Positions 23,801 through 33,828 of a DNA stretch of 64,000 nt are shown here, in pieces. The notes below the pieces were generated by a model, which saw only the letters and a list, made by a program, of their open reading frames with translations, was not told the DNA's origin and searched no databases. A program made the position numbers and the translations under genes. Origin of the DNA: Nitzschia sp. DOCU1. Lineage: Eukaryota; Bacillariophyta; Bacillariophyceae; Bacillariales; Bacillariaceae. The first letter of the stretch is position 1; each line of letters begins with the position of its first letter. The DNA lies in the NCBI GenBank assembly GCA_951394045.1, contig OX595991.1, forward strand, positions 3,162,001 to 3,226,000, given 5' to 3'.

Positions 23801-24115
23801 TTGCGCTAGAGCACTCTTGCCTGCCCCTGATTCTCCCTTCAATAAAATCACGCTTCGTTGACAGGTTTTGTACACCTCACGAATTTCATTGAGTTCAGCG
23901 TCCCGCGCCACCAATCCAACCTTTTCAAATGCAAGCCTTCCGATCTCAGGGCGCTTGTCGGGCATGCCTCGTCTCGTAACGTTGCTATCGATGACCTGGG
24001 GGTCCTGCGCTACCGATCTCCGACCAGAGGCGGTCGGCAGCGTCAGATCGGAGATGACCGACATGTTGTCGCTGAATTTTGCCGAGTTGTCCCATGCTGA
24101 GGGGTGTTCCGCCAT
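20825..24115 (-). CDS. STAND/AAA_16-type predicted ATPase with helical-repeat C-terminus
   Basis: A single exon with an ATG at 24115 encodes 1,096 residues. Residues 94-102 are a Walker A motif (GESGAGKSA), and 221-233 are a Walker B with the Asp-Asp-Ala-Gln-Trp signature (IVLLVDDAQWAD) of MalT-like and other STAND ATPases. A sensor-like CYRSE follows. After the NTPase core come about 600 residues of paired helices resembling TPR units, the usual ligand-sensing part of such proteins. Diatom relatives often carry a kinase or cyclase domain as well, but none is visible here and the protein simply ends after the helical array. The role is probably a signalling switch; the input is unknown. It shares a 470-nt divergent promoter region with the EF-hand membrane protein. 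Confidence 0.75.
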   Translation of the reverse strand: MAEHPSAWDNSAKFSDNMSVISDLTLPTASGRRSVAQDPQVIDSNVTRRGMPDKRPEIGRLAFEKVGLVARDAELNEIREVYKTCQRSVILLKGESGAGKSALAQEALIATSADTKGFVGQGKWSLTDTNEPLAVLRELMHQVAGQIQKRNPNLKEKILEEFKEEMHVVQAWMPSLLMTPDGGDSSAADEPKDRATMQNNSQSIEQLQFATTTLLSLINDPIVLLVDDAQWADEASLTLLYSWAANDRIQQLLILVCYRSEIDDGSHLLTKMFLDPIEEAARETKAFSVTRIEVQGFKVDQTRTFISSLLGRDEMDTVDLAEHLQKKTGGNPFYLVSFVRSLVDESLLNFNLGSMSWTWELDAVQKATNATENVVEIVQKKLIHSDEARSLLPVAATLGATFSEANLLLITADLAKEDLKLMGLQSLPPASDLVLWLQKCEKEGFIDRISTPSIESSSSSATGEMSSLGSTEIAYRFVHDRIQEAALALVKTSDLNKLQFHIGKILADALYEDDGSVAESASDYRLFTAVNLLNRQTTGGGSPEYEASSHAETAHLNFAAGKRAMSNASFALANGYLNTAIDALTEEIWEQMPNLCIEILTSAASAAYSAGDITMMRRHIDKLVARDGVALLDKIPAFHIGIQSDLSAEKNAEACSAAMALLEELGVRFPKSKMVITFSTIKGLLEMKGVALRLGPEDIEKLEVVSDKKEMAIVKTLDLFSVAAFSWRQDLIPLVFLKMVRRTLRYGLTQHSCIALGMLGILMASGLEDFAATKACCELGLLAQKRCRSAAVEARFNYVVQEYLCPWISPLQNSLRPLTVAYRQGLFSGDLESAGFAIMFMVENALHTGRPLELVDADCAIYAAQLRDYSQLKQLRFLKNYWRVCRILRGLPDDVFDLQAAIRHLAETKDLALEVALRRSQMFLAGSMGNFEECAKLATDWADLCVKTLPGQAANIRVRFHAALSGLIMAQKGRREYKRLGFKNAAIVHNWMKKGNPNCLHLDAFLDAEKARLRSQTHTAIKTYESAIVLAGRRGMVHEQALASERYADLLFQLGEKSEGRNRLQDAIKSYTEWGAIAKVTALDANISTAFHGERR

Positions 24116-24585
24116 TTTGTCTGGGTCCCCTTTTCTTCTATAAAGAACAATTTACAACGGCATGCACAAGGCTTTCAACCCCAAGGTGGAAGTTTCTATG
24201 GATAGCAGTTTGGTCACAGTAGTTGTCTCTCTATGGGTCATCCGAGCGAAAAAATCCGGCGTGTACGTGATCTCATCCCCCGCCAAATCTTTTGAATCTT
24301 AAGAGTCGAAAGTTTCGCCAACGAACCGCATCGCCATAATTGAGTGTGTCGTATCGACAGTCGCAATTCCCACTTCCGAATGTGTTTTTGGCCGTAGATC
24401 CACGAAAAAAGAGGTGCATTCGACGAAGCGAAAAATCGGTGCGGCATGCCCATCGATAAAGAGAGAGCCATCGCACCTATTGAAACTCGATTGATCGATT
24501 GATTGCTCCTACGTATAATATCGAATGTTGTCTGCATTGCTCTTTCTATCTATCGCATCCTTTTAGCTGCTTTAAACATTGGATC
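24116..24585. other. Divergent promoter region
   Basis: The 470 nt between two genes transcribed away from each other should hold both promoters. I see no open frame worth calling and no clear motif. Confidence 0.5.
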
Positions 24586-27500
24586 ATGGAGGATGACGTT
24601 CGAAGACGCCGCGCTTATGGGGTCAATCTGAAGCGGACTACTTTGCGCCATTTAGGCTTCTGTTTGCTCCTGATAGGGACACTTCCGAGTCTATGTCACT
24701 CTACTGCTGGCCATGGGGGGAAGATATTATCCACCCCATTGACATCCCCAAGAATGGCAACGCTAGAAGATGTGGAGGCATGCGAGGCGAAAATCCCTGA
24801 ATTCGATATCGATAACGATGGAGCACTGCAAAAGCCTGAATTCGTCGAGTTTGTCCGGAAAGGTTTGGGGGGTTGCTATCGGGATTATTCCGTCGTGGAT
24901 GGGACCTTCTATACGTTTGTTTGTCAAGACTGCTCGTCCCCCTTTGACTCGACGTGTTGTGTTCGCAACGATAATGCCGCGTTTGACTACACCGAAGGCT
25001 CCACTTCCTTTTGTGTAGTTCTCTTGGGCGCCATTGAAGCTCAGTGTGCAGACTCCATGCCGTCTCCTACACAAGCTCCGCCATCTTCTACACCTCTCCC
25101 AGTAGTGATGGTGCCCACAGACCCGCCGACTGCCACCTTGCCAATAACAAGAACTACCTTCCCCGACACTCTGTCTCCTACGGAAGTGCCAGCGACACCG
25201 TCGCCAACGACGGCCTTGCCCACTGTCGCTCCCACAACTCCTGATGACCCCACAATAGCACCATCGGCGGCAACACTAGCACCAGCCACGGCACAGCCGC
25301 CCGACGACATTAACTTGCCTACGCTGAACATCCGAGCAACAGTTTACTTTAATTACACCGTGGGGTTTACCATTCCCGACGGTCTTGCGTATTCAACTGA
25401 TGATCGAAAAGAATGGCTTGTCGATGCCTTTGACTTTTTGGCCAACGAAACATGGCAAGCAATTATTGCTTCCGAGGGCGGCCGCCGTCGTCTCCATCCA
25501 AGGCATCGCAAGTTATCTCTACGAACCGGACGACTACGACGAACATTGGTAGACACGCCAACACTGGACTTGCCAAGTGAGATTGTACAATTTCAACCGC
25601 CCCTGCCGACCGAAAATAGCAATTGTGCAAATGGCAATGATGATGATTGTTGGCACGTTCTTCATGCCATTGATTTGCTCAATGCAGGCAATGATCAAAT
25701 TCGTCAATTTCGACAAGACATGGAAGGGCAAATTGAAGAGGGATTGTTTTTCGAGATTTTACAGGATCAGTTTGTTCCCGATGGTGTGCTTGTCGCCATA
25801 CCAAGTATGATTGAGCCAACGGCAGCTCCGGTCACAGCGCCCGACACGGGAGATGATGGAAATGGCCCTGATGGAGCAGACGATGATCTTCCACGCGACG
25901 CCACCGAAGAAGAGGATGGGGGATTGCCCGTTTATGCTATTGCTTTGATTGGAGTTGCAGGGGCCTTGGCCGCTGCCATTCTTTACTATTGTTGCTTTCA
26001 TCAAACCAAGACGACTCCAGCTCCATCCGAAAGCAATAGTCGACGAGGCAAAAACAAGCCAACGGCGGTGAATTCTGTCCCACAGGGAAGCTTTCCTACC
26101 GCTGCGTCAGGCGCCGTACCCAAGAAATCAAATCTCAAATCCAGTAGCAAGCCATTTAGTGAACCTCCATCAAGTGTGAGCATGAACAGTCACAAGAAAA
26201 GTGATATGTCCAATGCGTCACCAGCCGCATCTGAAAGTTATTCCAGCACAAAGGCGGGGGCTCTTGAGTTGAGTTCTAGAAGCAGCGGTGGAACCCTTCC
26301 AGAAGGAAACGTTATCGGGAGTGACAAGATTGAAAATGCGGCTGCGACGCCGGCAACCAGACTGAATACCAAGCCCCACAAGCCGAGTCTCAAAACCAAC
26401 AATGCGCCACCCAGACACAATGATGCACAGGTCGCCTACCGGGGTAGTGAATCTCACGCAATAGGGGCAGCTCCCGTGAGAACTGGTCCCAAAAAGTCGA
26501 ACTTGAAATCGAGCCAAATGGATGCCCCGGTCGTATACTCCAATAGCGAATCTCGAGCAGTGCATTCGTCACCGGTGAGCAATGTGTCCAAAAAGTCAAA
26601 CTTGAAGTCTAGCCAGATTGATGCACCGGTCGTATACTCTAACAATGAATCTCGAGCAGTGGGCAATGTGTCCAAAAAGTCCAACCTCAAATCGAGCCAA
26701 ATGGATGCACCGGTCGTGTACTCCAACAACGCATCTCGAGTGGTGCATTCGTCTCCTGTGGGCAAAGTCCCGAAAAAATCTAACCTGAAGTCGAGCCAGA
26801 TTGATGGTCTTGAGTTGAGTTCTAGAAGCAGCGGTGGGACCCTTCCAGAAGGAAACGTTATCGGGAGTGACAAGATTGAAAATGCGGCTGCGACGCCGGC
26901 AACCAGACCGAATACCAAGCCCCACAAGCCGAGTCTCAAAACCAACAATGTGCCACCCAGACACAATGATGCACCGGTCGCCTACCGGGACAGTGAATCT
27001 CACGCGACGAAGACGTCTCCCGTGGGAAGTGGTCCCAGAAAATCCAACCTCAAGTCGAGCCAAATGGATGCCCCGGTCGTATACTCCGATAGCGAATCTC
27101 GAGCGGTGCATTCGTCTCCCGTGGGCCAAGTCCCGAAAAAGTCAAATTTGAAGTCTAGCCAGATTGATGCGCCGGTCGTATACTCCAATAGCAAGTCTGA
27201 AGCGGTGCAGGCGTCTCCGGTTGGCAAAGTTCCCAAAAAGTCCAAGTTAAGGTCGAGCCAAAGGGATGCCCCTGTCGTGTACACGAACAGTGAATCTCGA
27301 GTGGTGAATTCGTCTCCTGTTGGCAATGTTCCCAAAAAGTCTAACCTGAAATCTAGCCTTAAATCAAGCGTTCCCCGATTGCCGATCCAACTCGACGAAA
27401 CGCCGAAGGTCGAGGATCAGGTGCATTCAGCTTCGCTTACGTCTCCAGCAGATACGATTGTACCAGCAACACGAGCGAAACCAGCTATTTCGAAAAACCT

Positions 27501-29382
27501 CAACGGAAGCAGCCATCATTCGGCAGCTGATTCCCCAAAGTCGAGTGCCAAAGACCTGATGAGTCCAAACTCAAAGAAATCGCGTCTCAGTCTCGGCGGT
27601 CTCCGCAACAGTCTCATTAACAGTGTCAAGGCTGTGCCCCCTGTAGCCTTGTATAATCCCAAAAGAGACCTGTACACAGGAGGGGATACCTCGGATGAAG
27701 AAAAGATGGAAGAAGAGGTCCCCGTTCGGATCAGCCCTATGGAGGCAGTCGCGATGGTTCCTATCATTCGACCGGTTCCAGCGATGCCGCCCGAGACTCT
27801 CGACGACGAGGAGGTTGAAGACACACAGAGTGCTACCTCGCCTCCGTCACCCGGGCGTTCGCTATCGACTCATTCGGCCAGTTCTTCGAGCAAGCGAAAA
27901 AAATCGGTGGGTAAGTCGGGTCGTTCGTTGTATGGCGCACTACTAGCAGTATGAATGTCACAGACAGCTCTCACCAATCTGTTCCATTTTCTATACCTCA
28001 CAGCACACTTCATTGACGCAACCGGATTGGTGAGTGCTATCTCGCCAAGCCCAGATCGATACGGAATTCATGTGTTCGAAGATGCTAGCGATGTTATGGA
28101 TACCAGCGCAAGTGGCGAATCCTCGTCGACTCGCCAACGGAATATAATGTATCTTCGTATTCCGCCCTCTGTCCCGCCCTTTCCTTACGCTGAAGGAGAC
28201 CTGGGAAATGTTGGTATGGAAAAGGAATCAAAAGAGGAGGGAGAGGCAAATGACGGAAGCGAAAATGAAGAAATGTGTTCGGTGACTGACGACGATGAGA
28301 TTGGGCAGGACGGCGTTGCCGCGGACAAGGCAGACTTGAAGGCAAACGAAACGGATGCGAGCGATAATGAGGTGGAAGAAGCATGCGGCGACCGCCCTCC
28401 TCCCCCAGCGAGGGATATTACGGGTGGGACGGCCATTAGCTCTCTATCGGCGGGGGAGGATGACGAATCTTGGAGACAGAAAATGGTGTCACCGTTGTCA
28501 ATGACAAGTCGTAGGTCAAGAGTGGTGTCGCCCGTCTCATCCGATGGGGAAGGGATCCCGGATCTTCCGGAACTAGGGCCAGTTATCGATGATGCAGATC
28601 CGTACTACGGAGGTGTTTACTACGGAGAAGACGATGATGATGAAAACTTGGCCGTCAACCACGACAACCAAGGCGCTCAAGACTTCCCTGAACCAGTAGC
28701 AAACGAAGACGAGCCAGTGCTAGATCCTGAAGTTCCAGTCTATGGTGGAGTCTACTATGGCTCGGATGAGGACGAGGCGAGTGCTTTTACAGGTAGCAAT
28801 AGTGCAAGTCGAAGCGGAAGCAAAAGGAGCCAAGGTAGCGCCGGCAGCTCGAACAAGCAAGCTAAAAGGCTGGACAAGAAACCTCGTTCCGGATCCCGGC
28901 GGCAAATACATCAGCACGGAGGGGAAGAAGAAGGGGGTTTGATTCCTCAATCAATGGAGTATTTCGCTGGAATTAAGATGCCACGAAAACCGAGCTTTAC
29001 GAGTACAATTACTAGTGAACCGTCGGCTTCAGTGTCAGCATCGGCGATTTCTTCATCAATTGGCGGCTTGCCAGAGCACATGTACGATGGTGGAGAAGAC
29101 TGGTCGGTGAATTCACGAGGATCTCTAAAGAGTGCAACGTCGAAGGCTAGTATGTTGAGTGCTGATGAGAGGGAGTGGCAGCGGCGTCTTCGAGAGGACC
29201 TTTTGCATCCAGTAACAGAAGATGCTGTGATTGGCGATGGGGGCATTGACCTGGCTCTTCTTAACAACTCAAGCAATGCTGCATCGGGCTTTACTGGTTT
29301 ATCAGGTTTCAGTCGGGGAACTAGCAAGACTGGTTCCAAATCTGGCCGTTCACGAAGAAAGTATCAGCCGCAACATACATGA
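24586..29382 (+). CDS. Single-pass membrane protein with EF hand and long repetitive cytoplasmic tail
   Basis: Exons 24586-27910 and 28004-29382 are joined across a 93-nt intron (GTAAGT...CACAG, phase 1), giving 1,567 residues. The second open frame begins with its own ATG right after the first stop, but that ATG lies inside the intron. Residues 19-37 form a signal sequence. Residues 74-86 form an EF-hand loop (DIDNDGALQKPEF), followed by a Cys-containing segment and a Pro/Thr-rich linker. Residues 447-471 form a membrane helix ending in CC. From about 626 to 925 the tail holds about nine imperfect repeats of roughly 33 residues (DAPVVYSNSESR...SPVG-VPKKSNLKSS), with one larger block present twice. 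The end is acidic, with two GGVYYG motifs. It could be a calcium-responsive surface receptor or adhesin with a phosphorylatable tail; that is inference. Confidence 0.8.
26244..27360 (+). repeat. Protein-coding tandem repeats, about 99-bp unit, plus a duplicated larger block
   Basis: The 99-bp units encode variants of SPVGKVPKKSNLKSSQMDAP with VVYSNSESR. A block starting with LELSSRSSGGTLPEGNV occurs at about 26260-26460 and again at about 26811-27010. The two blocks are nearly identical at the nucleotide level, so this duplication is recent. Confidence 0.85.
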
Positions 29383-30484
29383 TTTACTCTCCACCTGCTT
29401 ATGGCAGAAGGAGGGTCACATGCCTGCTAGCTACGATGGGCGTGGCTCGCAGTCTCAGCAGCGTTCCAATAAAATCAACTACTTTTCTCCGCTGCTTCAA
29501 AAAACTATACTCTACTCGAGCTATGATACTACTTGTACTCCCTAAAGATAAATAGAGGTAGAGCCGGCTAATCGTCGTTGAATCAGGATCTTGTTTAGCT
29601 TCAACATTCTAGAATGGGCAGACTGTGGGTAGCTACTACCGGCAGTAGAGTAGCCTGTGGGGTGTTCTGGTGGTTGTTGGCGCTTAATTGAAAGTTTGAT
29701 GAATGACCCTTCTGGCGTTGTAACTTGAATCTAGTGTGGAAAGGGGTTATCTATTTGGAACGATAGAATCAATAGCCCTTCACCAAGGGCAATATCAGGT
29801 TAAGTACGATCCCGCCAAATGCCAGAAAGACCATGACGCTCGGCACGTTGAGCGAGACCCATATGCCGCTGTTGCGGATAAAACTGGAAGGCCCTATGTC
29901 GCAATTCCGGTATCGAAACGTCACTTTATTGTTCCGTGGAAAAGAATCGAAGAAAGTGTGTGTGGCATGGGTTCTTCTTCACTACAGTTTGCGCATCACT
30001 TGGCCACGCCTTCCGCCCGAAAGACGTGCGCGGAATGTCTCGGAGACATCGAAAAAGAGCAATGTACCGAATCCTACACAAAGGTACGACAAAATATTTT
30101 TCGTACCTTTGTGTAGGATTCGGTACATTGCTCTTTTTCGATGTCTCCGAGACATTCCGCGCACGTCTTTCGGGCGGAAGGCGTGGCCAAGTGATGCGCA
30201 AACTGTAGCAGCTTCTCTCGCTGGCGTTGGCACAGACGGGTCGTAAGAAATTTGGAGATTATTGGAACCACATACGGAAACAGCGCGTTGATTTTGATCG
30301 TGGCTGGACTGCTCGCAGACGTTGCGGGCGAAATTAGGTCTCTGGCGGCGCCCGACAAAACCGCACCATCTCATAGTTTTATTCCGACCGAGGGACGGCA
30401 CGTTTGGCCTATAAACCAGAACGTGGGTGTCTCGACGAGAACAACCAAAACAACAACCACAACTTTATTCCTATCATCATCATC
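29383..30484. other. Intergenic with a gene-like fragment and a long hairpin
   Basis: An open frame at 29736-30116 starts with GTG rather than ATG. Its first 80 codons look protein-like (YLFGTIESIALHQGQYQVKYD), and it then runs into a perfect inverted repeat. It may be the remnant of a gene or transposon. A TATA-like CCTATAAACC lies near 30408, about 75 nt before the A20 gene start. Confidence 0.4.
29982..30208. repeat. Perfect 108-bp inverted repeat with 11-bp spacer
   Basis: The left arm 29982-30089 is the exact reverse complement of the right arm 30101-30208. The spacer is 30090-30100 and AT-rich. The flanks do not match, and I see no target-site duplication. It could be a foldback element, a source of small RNAs, or an assembly or library artefact. 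Confidence 0.9.
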
Positions 30485-30892
30485 ATGTCAGAACAACAAA
30501 CACCCAAGTCTCCGGTTCTCTGCAAAATGGGCTGCGGCTTCTTCGGAAGTGATGCCACTGGAAACTGCTGCTCCAAGTGTTGGATGGACTCGCTGAAGAA
30601 GCAAAACAACGCTCCGCCTCCGTCCAAACCCCAGCCCAAGGCAATCAGGGAAGAAGCCCCCGAACCAATGGACATTTGTGAAGAGATTATGCCAGCTCCA
30701 GCTCCTTCGGCTGCTGTGGTTGAAGATGCTGCTAGCACCAGCGCTAAGAAGAAAAAGAAGCGAACGAGTTACAAGGCCATGATGGCTGGTATGATGACAG
30801 CACAAAACGCGGACAGCAAGGCCGAAAAGGAACGAGAGGCTTTGAAGAAGGGACTTGGTGGAGGAGCCTTCACCAAGGTGGAAAAGATTTAA
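30485..30892 (+). CDS. A20-type zinc-finger protein
   Basis: This 135-residue protein starts at the ATG at 30485. It opens with an A20 zinc finger: Cys13, Cys17, Cys29 and Cys32 are spaced C-x3-C-x11-C-x2-C, with the typical GCGFFG and SKCW context. A Pro/Ala-rich acidic linker follows, then a Lys-rich C-terminus (KKKKKRTSYKAMMAGMM). The AN1 finger found in plant stress-associated proteins is missing. A20 fingers bind ubiquitin and some act as E3 ligases. Here the short basic tail replaces the second finger, and this form may be the usual one in diatoms. The likely place of action is cytosol or nucleus. A TATA-like site lies about 75 nt upstream. Confidence 0.85.
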   Translation: MSEQQTPKSPVLCKMGCGFFGSDATGNCCSKCWMDSLKKQNNAPPPSKPQPKAIREEAPEPMDICEEIMPAPAPSAAVVEDAASTSAKKKKKRTSYKAMMAGMMTAQNADSKAEKEREALKKGLGGGAFTKVEKI

Positions 30893-31889
30893 TATGATGA
30901 CAACACTACATACAATATTCTCGCGGGATCGGAAATTTTAACGCCTTGTGTACAATAGAGCAGACCTTTTACGATTGCTACGTCTCTTTTACTGTTAGAT
31001 TGAGTGACGATATCGGTGAAGAAGAAGGGGGGTAGATGCTTGAATTCAGGCAGTCAAAAGCTCGGAGACGCATTGACAAGTCACTCCGTCAGGGCGATTC
31101 GACCTTCTCATTCACGCAGACGCTCAGATTTAACCCGACAAGACCAACAACAACGCTACGACAGCCTTATCCTACGTTTTAAAGTTGACTTTTATAATTC
31201 TGTTATCATTTTATTGTTGTCGTGATATTAACTTCATTGCTGCAATAACTCATGATGTTAATCACCGCCATGGTCCCACAAATTCACGGAGCAACGTTTC
31301 TCCCGCCGAACGACACCAACGCCCTTTGCTTTCTTTCTCACTCGAGAAGCCGTTTTCGCGGAAGCGGCCATGATGCGCCCTCTTCTTCGTGCCGTTGATG
31401 ACACCCTGCATGCAGATGCCGCGTTCCGCGGCGCGGCGAAGGCGATTGGGCCTAACGTGTATCGTAACGGGGAGCGAGCGGGCGGGCAGTCGGCATGATG
31501 TTCTGTTCGTGATTTGAATCTGCCAATCAGCGGGAGCCGTTATGGAAAGAAATTCTTTCGCGCAGGAATTTGGACTCCTTGGACTACACAAAATGGACTA
31601 GTCGTCTGAGTCATCGGAACGAACTTTTCGAAACCGAACTCGCCCCACCACGTACGTGGTCGGCAAATCACGACGCCCGAGTAGTCGGTGGAACAAAATT
31701 GAGAGAGAAAGCTTCAACGATCTTCTCCCCTCGCCAACGACGAGGATGACGCATCACGACGCCAAGAGAATTATGGTGTTGTTGATTTTGATTTGACGAT
31801 AACAGAAGAGAGGATTCTTCCATGATGGGCACCACGAGGACGACGGACGATTGTTGAAAGCAGTACATCTGTCCGCCAATGCTTCAGCG
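30893..31889. other. Intergenic, no gene seen
   Basis: This holds the 3' flank of the A20 gene and the promoter of the ankyrin gene. The minus-strand frame at 31262-31591 has no supporting pattern. GC content rises around 31380-31500. Confidence 0.45.
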
Positions 31890-33296
31890 ATGTATCACGA
31901 TGCCTATCAGGTGTATGAATTGCTAGACAAGTGGAATCCACAAGGTCCACCCAAGGCCGACCAAGTAGCGGATCTTTTTCATCGGGATCCATCTGCGGCA
32001 CATCAAGAGTTCTTATTTGGACAGACACTACTGCACAAATGCGTGGAATACTACTCGAATCGAATAGACCTTGTGACGATCATCTTGGAGGGACACCCCA
32101 AAGCAGTATCCATTAAAGATGACAATGGATTTCTGCCAATTCACAGAGCGTTAATATCCGCAACGGGAGAACCCACTCTGGAACTGATACAATTATTGAT
32201 ACAGTGCGCCCCTGAAACGATACTGGAGACGACGCCGAATGGTGCTCTACCACTGCATCTAGCCTGCGCAAGATACGACAATGAAGTCTGCAACAGTAGC
32301 CATGGGCGAGACCCCAATGACAATGCTATTGATTCTCTGACCCCCACGACAACGACGGCTGCCATGGTGCGATATCTTGTGGAAAGTTACCCCGAATCCA
32401 TTCAACATCGCGATAACGAAGGGCGTTTTCCGCTGCAGCATGCTCTGGAAGCACCTCGTCCACAACCGACCGTAATCGAGCTTCTGCTGCAGCACTATCC
32501 CGTCATCTTGTCATTTCTAGACGACCAAGGTTACCTTCCATTACATTCCATTTTGCAAAAAGGACGAACGCGATACAATTCCATCGTCGAATTATTGGTT
32601 AAATATTGCCCTGGTGCACTACGATTTCAAGAACTACAAAGGGGCCAAACTCCTTTGATGCTGGCCTGCCAAAACAACAACCCCCTGTCACAGATTTACA
32701 CTTTGGTCCGCAGTTGGCCGGAACAAGTAGCAATGGGAACCGCGACGCCCTTGTCAATCATTTTTGAAACCGACAAGTTCAATGGCGAAATGCTACCATC
32801 AGCGCTGGCCTCGAGCTCGGCGACATTGGATCGATTAAAGGCGTGGGTCGGCCTCTATCCCGACGTGGTCTTGACGCCTGATTTGCAAGGACGACTGCCT
32901 CTTCATTATGCAGTTTTATCAAAATCCAACGATGCAGATGCCATGGTGGAGTTTTTGTTGGAATGTGAAAATACAGATAGCCAGTCAGGAACACCAGGAG
33001 CGTCGTCATCCTGCCAAACAGCCGATCACCACGGAAGACGTCCACTCCACTATGCGGCAGCCGCAGGCAACGGCGACATTGTCGCCTTTCTGATTGAGGC
33101 CTTTCCAGATGGGCTGATCTGCTCGGACCTCGACGGTCGACTACCCTGGCACTATGCCGAGTGTGCCCGACTCGACTTGGTATACGACGCAACGCTCGAG
33201 CATGTGAATGGGGACGACAGTCAAATCGGAGCCTTGGAGTTGGTTCCGGATGAAGTTAGATGGGATGTGATTCAGATTGTTCACGATGAATGGTAA
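31890..33296 (+). CDS. Ankyrin-repeat protein
   Basis: The ATG at 31890 is the first in this frame, although the frame is open further upstream with no ATG. That could mean an upstream exon. The 468 residues are almost entirely ankyrin-type repeats of the diverged form common in diatoms: LPIHRAL, LPLHLAC, FPLQHAL, LPLHSIL, TPLMLAC, LPLHYAV and RPLHYAAAAGN recur about every 35-45 residues. The repeat ends often read YPES, YPV or FPDG, the alternative pattern in which the second helix is followed by a Pro-containing loop. There is no signal peptide, membrane helix or enzymatic domain. It probably binds other proteins; the partner is unknown. Confidence 0.8.
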   Translation: MYHDAYQVYELLDKWNPQGPPKADQVADLFHRDPSAAHQEFLFGQTLLHKCVEYYSNRIDLVTIILEGHPKAVSIKDDNGFLPIHRALISATGEPTLELIQLLIQCAPETILETTPNGALPLHLACARYDNEVCNSSHGRDPNDNAIDSLTPTTTTAAMVRYLVESYPESIQHRDNEGRFPLQHALEAPRPQPTVIELLLQHYPVILSFLDDQGYLPLHSILQKGRTRYNSIVELLVKYCPGALRFQELQRGQTPLMLACQNNNPLSQIYTLVRSWPEQVAMGTATPLSIIFETDKFNGEMLPSALASSSATLDRLKAWVGLYPDVVLTPDLQGRLPLHYAVLSKSNDADAMVEFLLECENTDSQSGTPGASSSCQTADHHGRRPLHYAAAAGNGDIVAFLIEAFPDGLICSDLDGRLPWHYAECARLDLVYDATLEHVNGDDSQIGALELVPDEVRWDVIQIVHDEW

Positions 33297-33828
33297 AAAC
33301 GTCGCGGAGACAAAAGGTCCTGATATGCATCACGCAGTGTTAAAATCATTGTTTCTGAGTTATTGTTGTGGTTGGTGCAGATTCATAGAAGATTCGTGGT
33401 ACCGAACGAGTCACTCTGACGACGCTCGCTTGCGAAGGAATCGTAAGTGTGACTGTCGCAGATATGTCTTCACACGATTGAGCTATAATCTTCAAAGCAA
33501 TAACGTGCCGATGCAGTGAACGCACTTGCTTTCCGCCAATCGATGATTCATTCATCTCGTGACGACCCGTCGAATCTTTTGTCAGAAGCGTTTGGGGGTG
33601 TGAATCAGCGACTTGCAGAAGAAAAACAAAAAGAGCATGTGCGTGGGGTGGAAAGTATTGGCATAGAAAAGATTCGGGATGAGATTCACAATCGACTTCG
33701 AAAGATACATGTCCATGACAACACAATAAAGTGAATGACCCATGTAAAGATCCGCGTCGTGTTACTGGCGGCAAGATACACTCATTTTTGTCGTTCGTCC
33801 GAAAGATCGACATTTGAGCCATCGGAAG
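33297..33828. other. Intergenic, no gene seen
   Basis: This is the upstream region of the GDPD gene. The minus-strand open frame at 33346-34059 runs antisense to that gene's first exon and shows no family pattern. Confidence 0.5.

Noticed and set aside
26454..27335. Minus-strand frames of up to 177 codons with repeated segments
   Set aside because: They mirror the tandem repeats of the EF-hand protein on the other strand.
27955..29382. Separate gene starting at the ATG at 27955
   Set aside because: This ATG lies inside a phase-consistent 93-nt intron, and the first 16 codons would be intron sequence.
29736..30116. 126-codon frame leading into the inverted repeat
   Set aside because: It has no ATG start, and its last third is one arm of the hairpin. 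It may be a gene relic, but I cannot support it as a gene.
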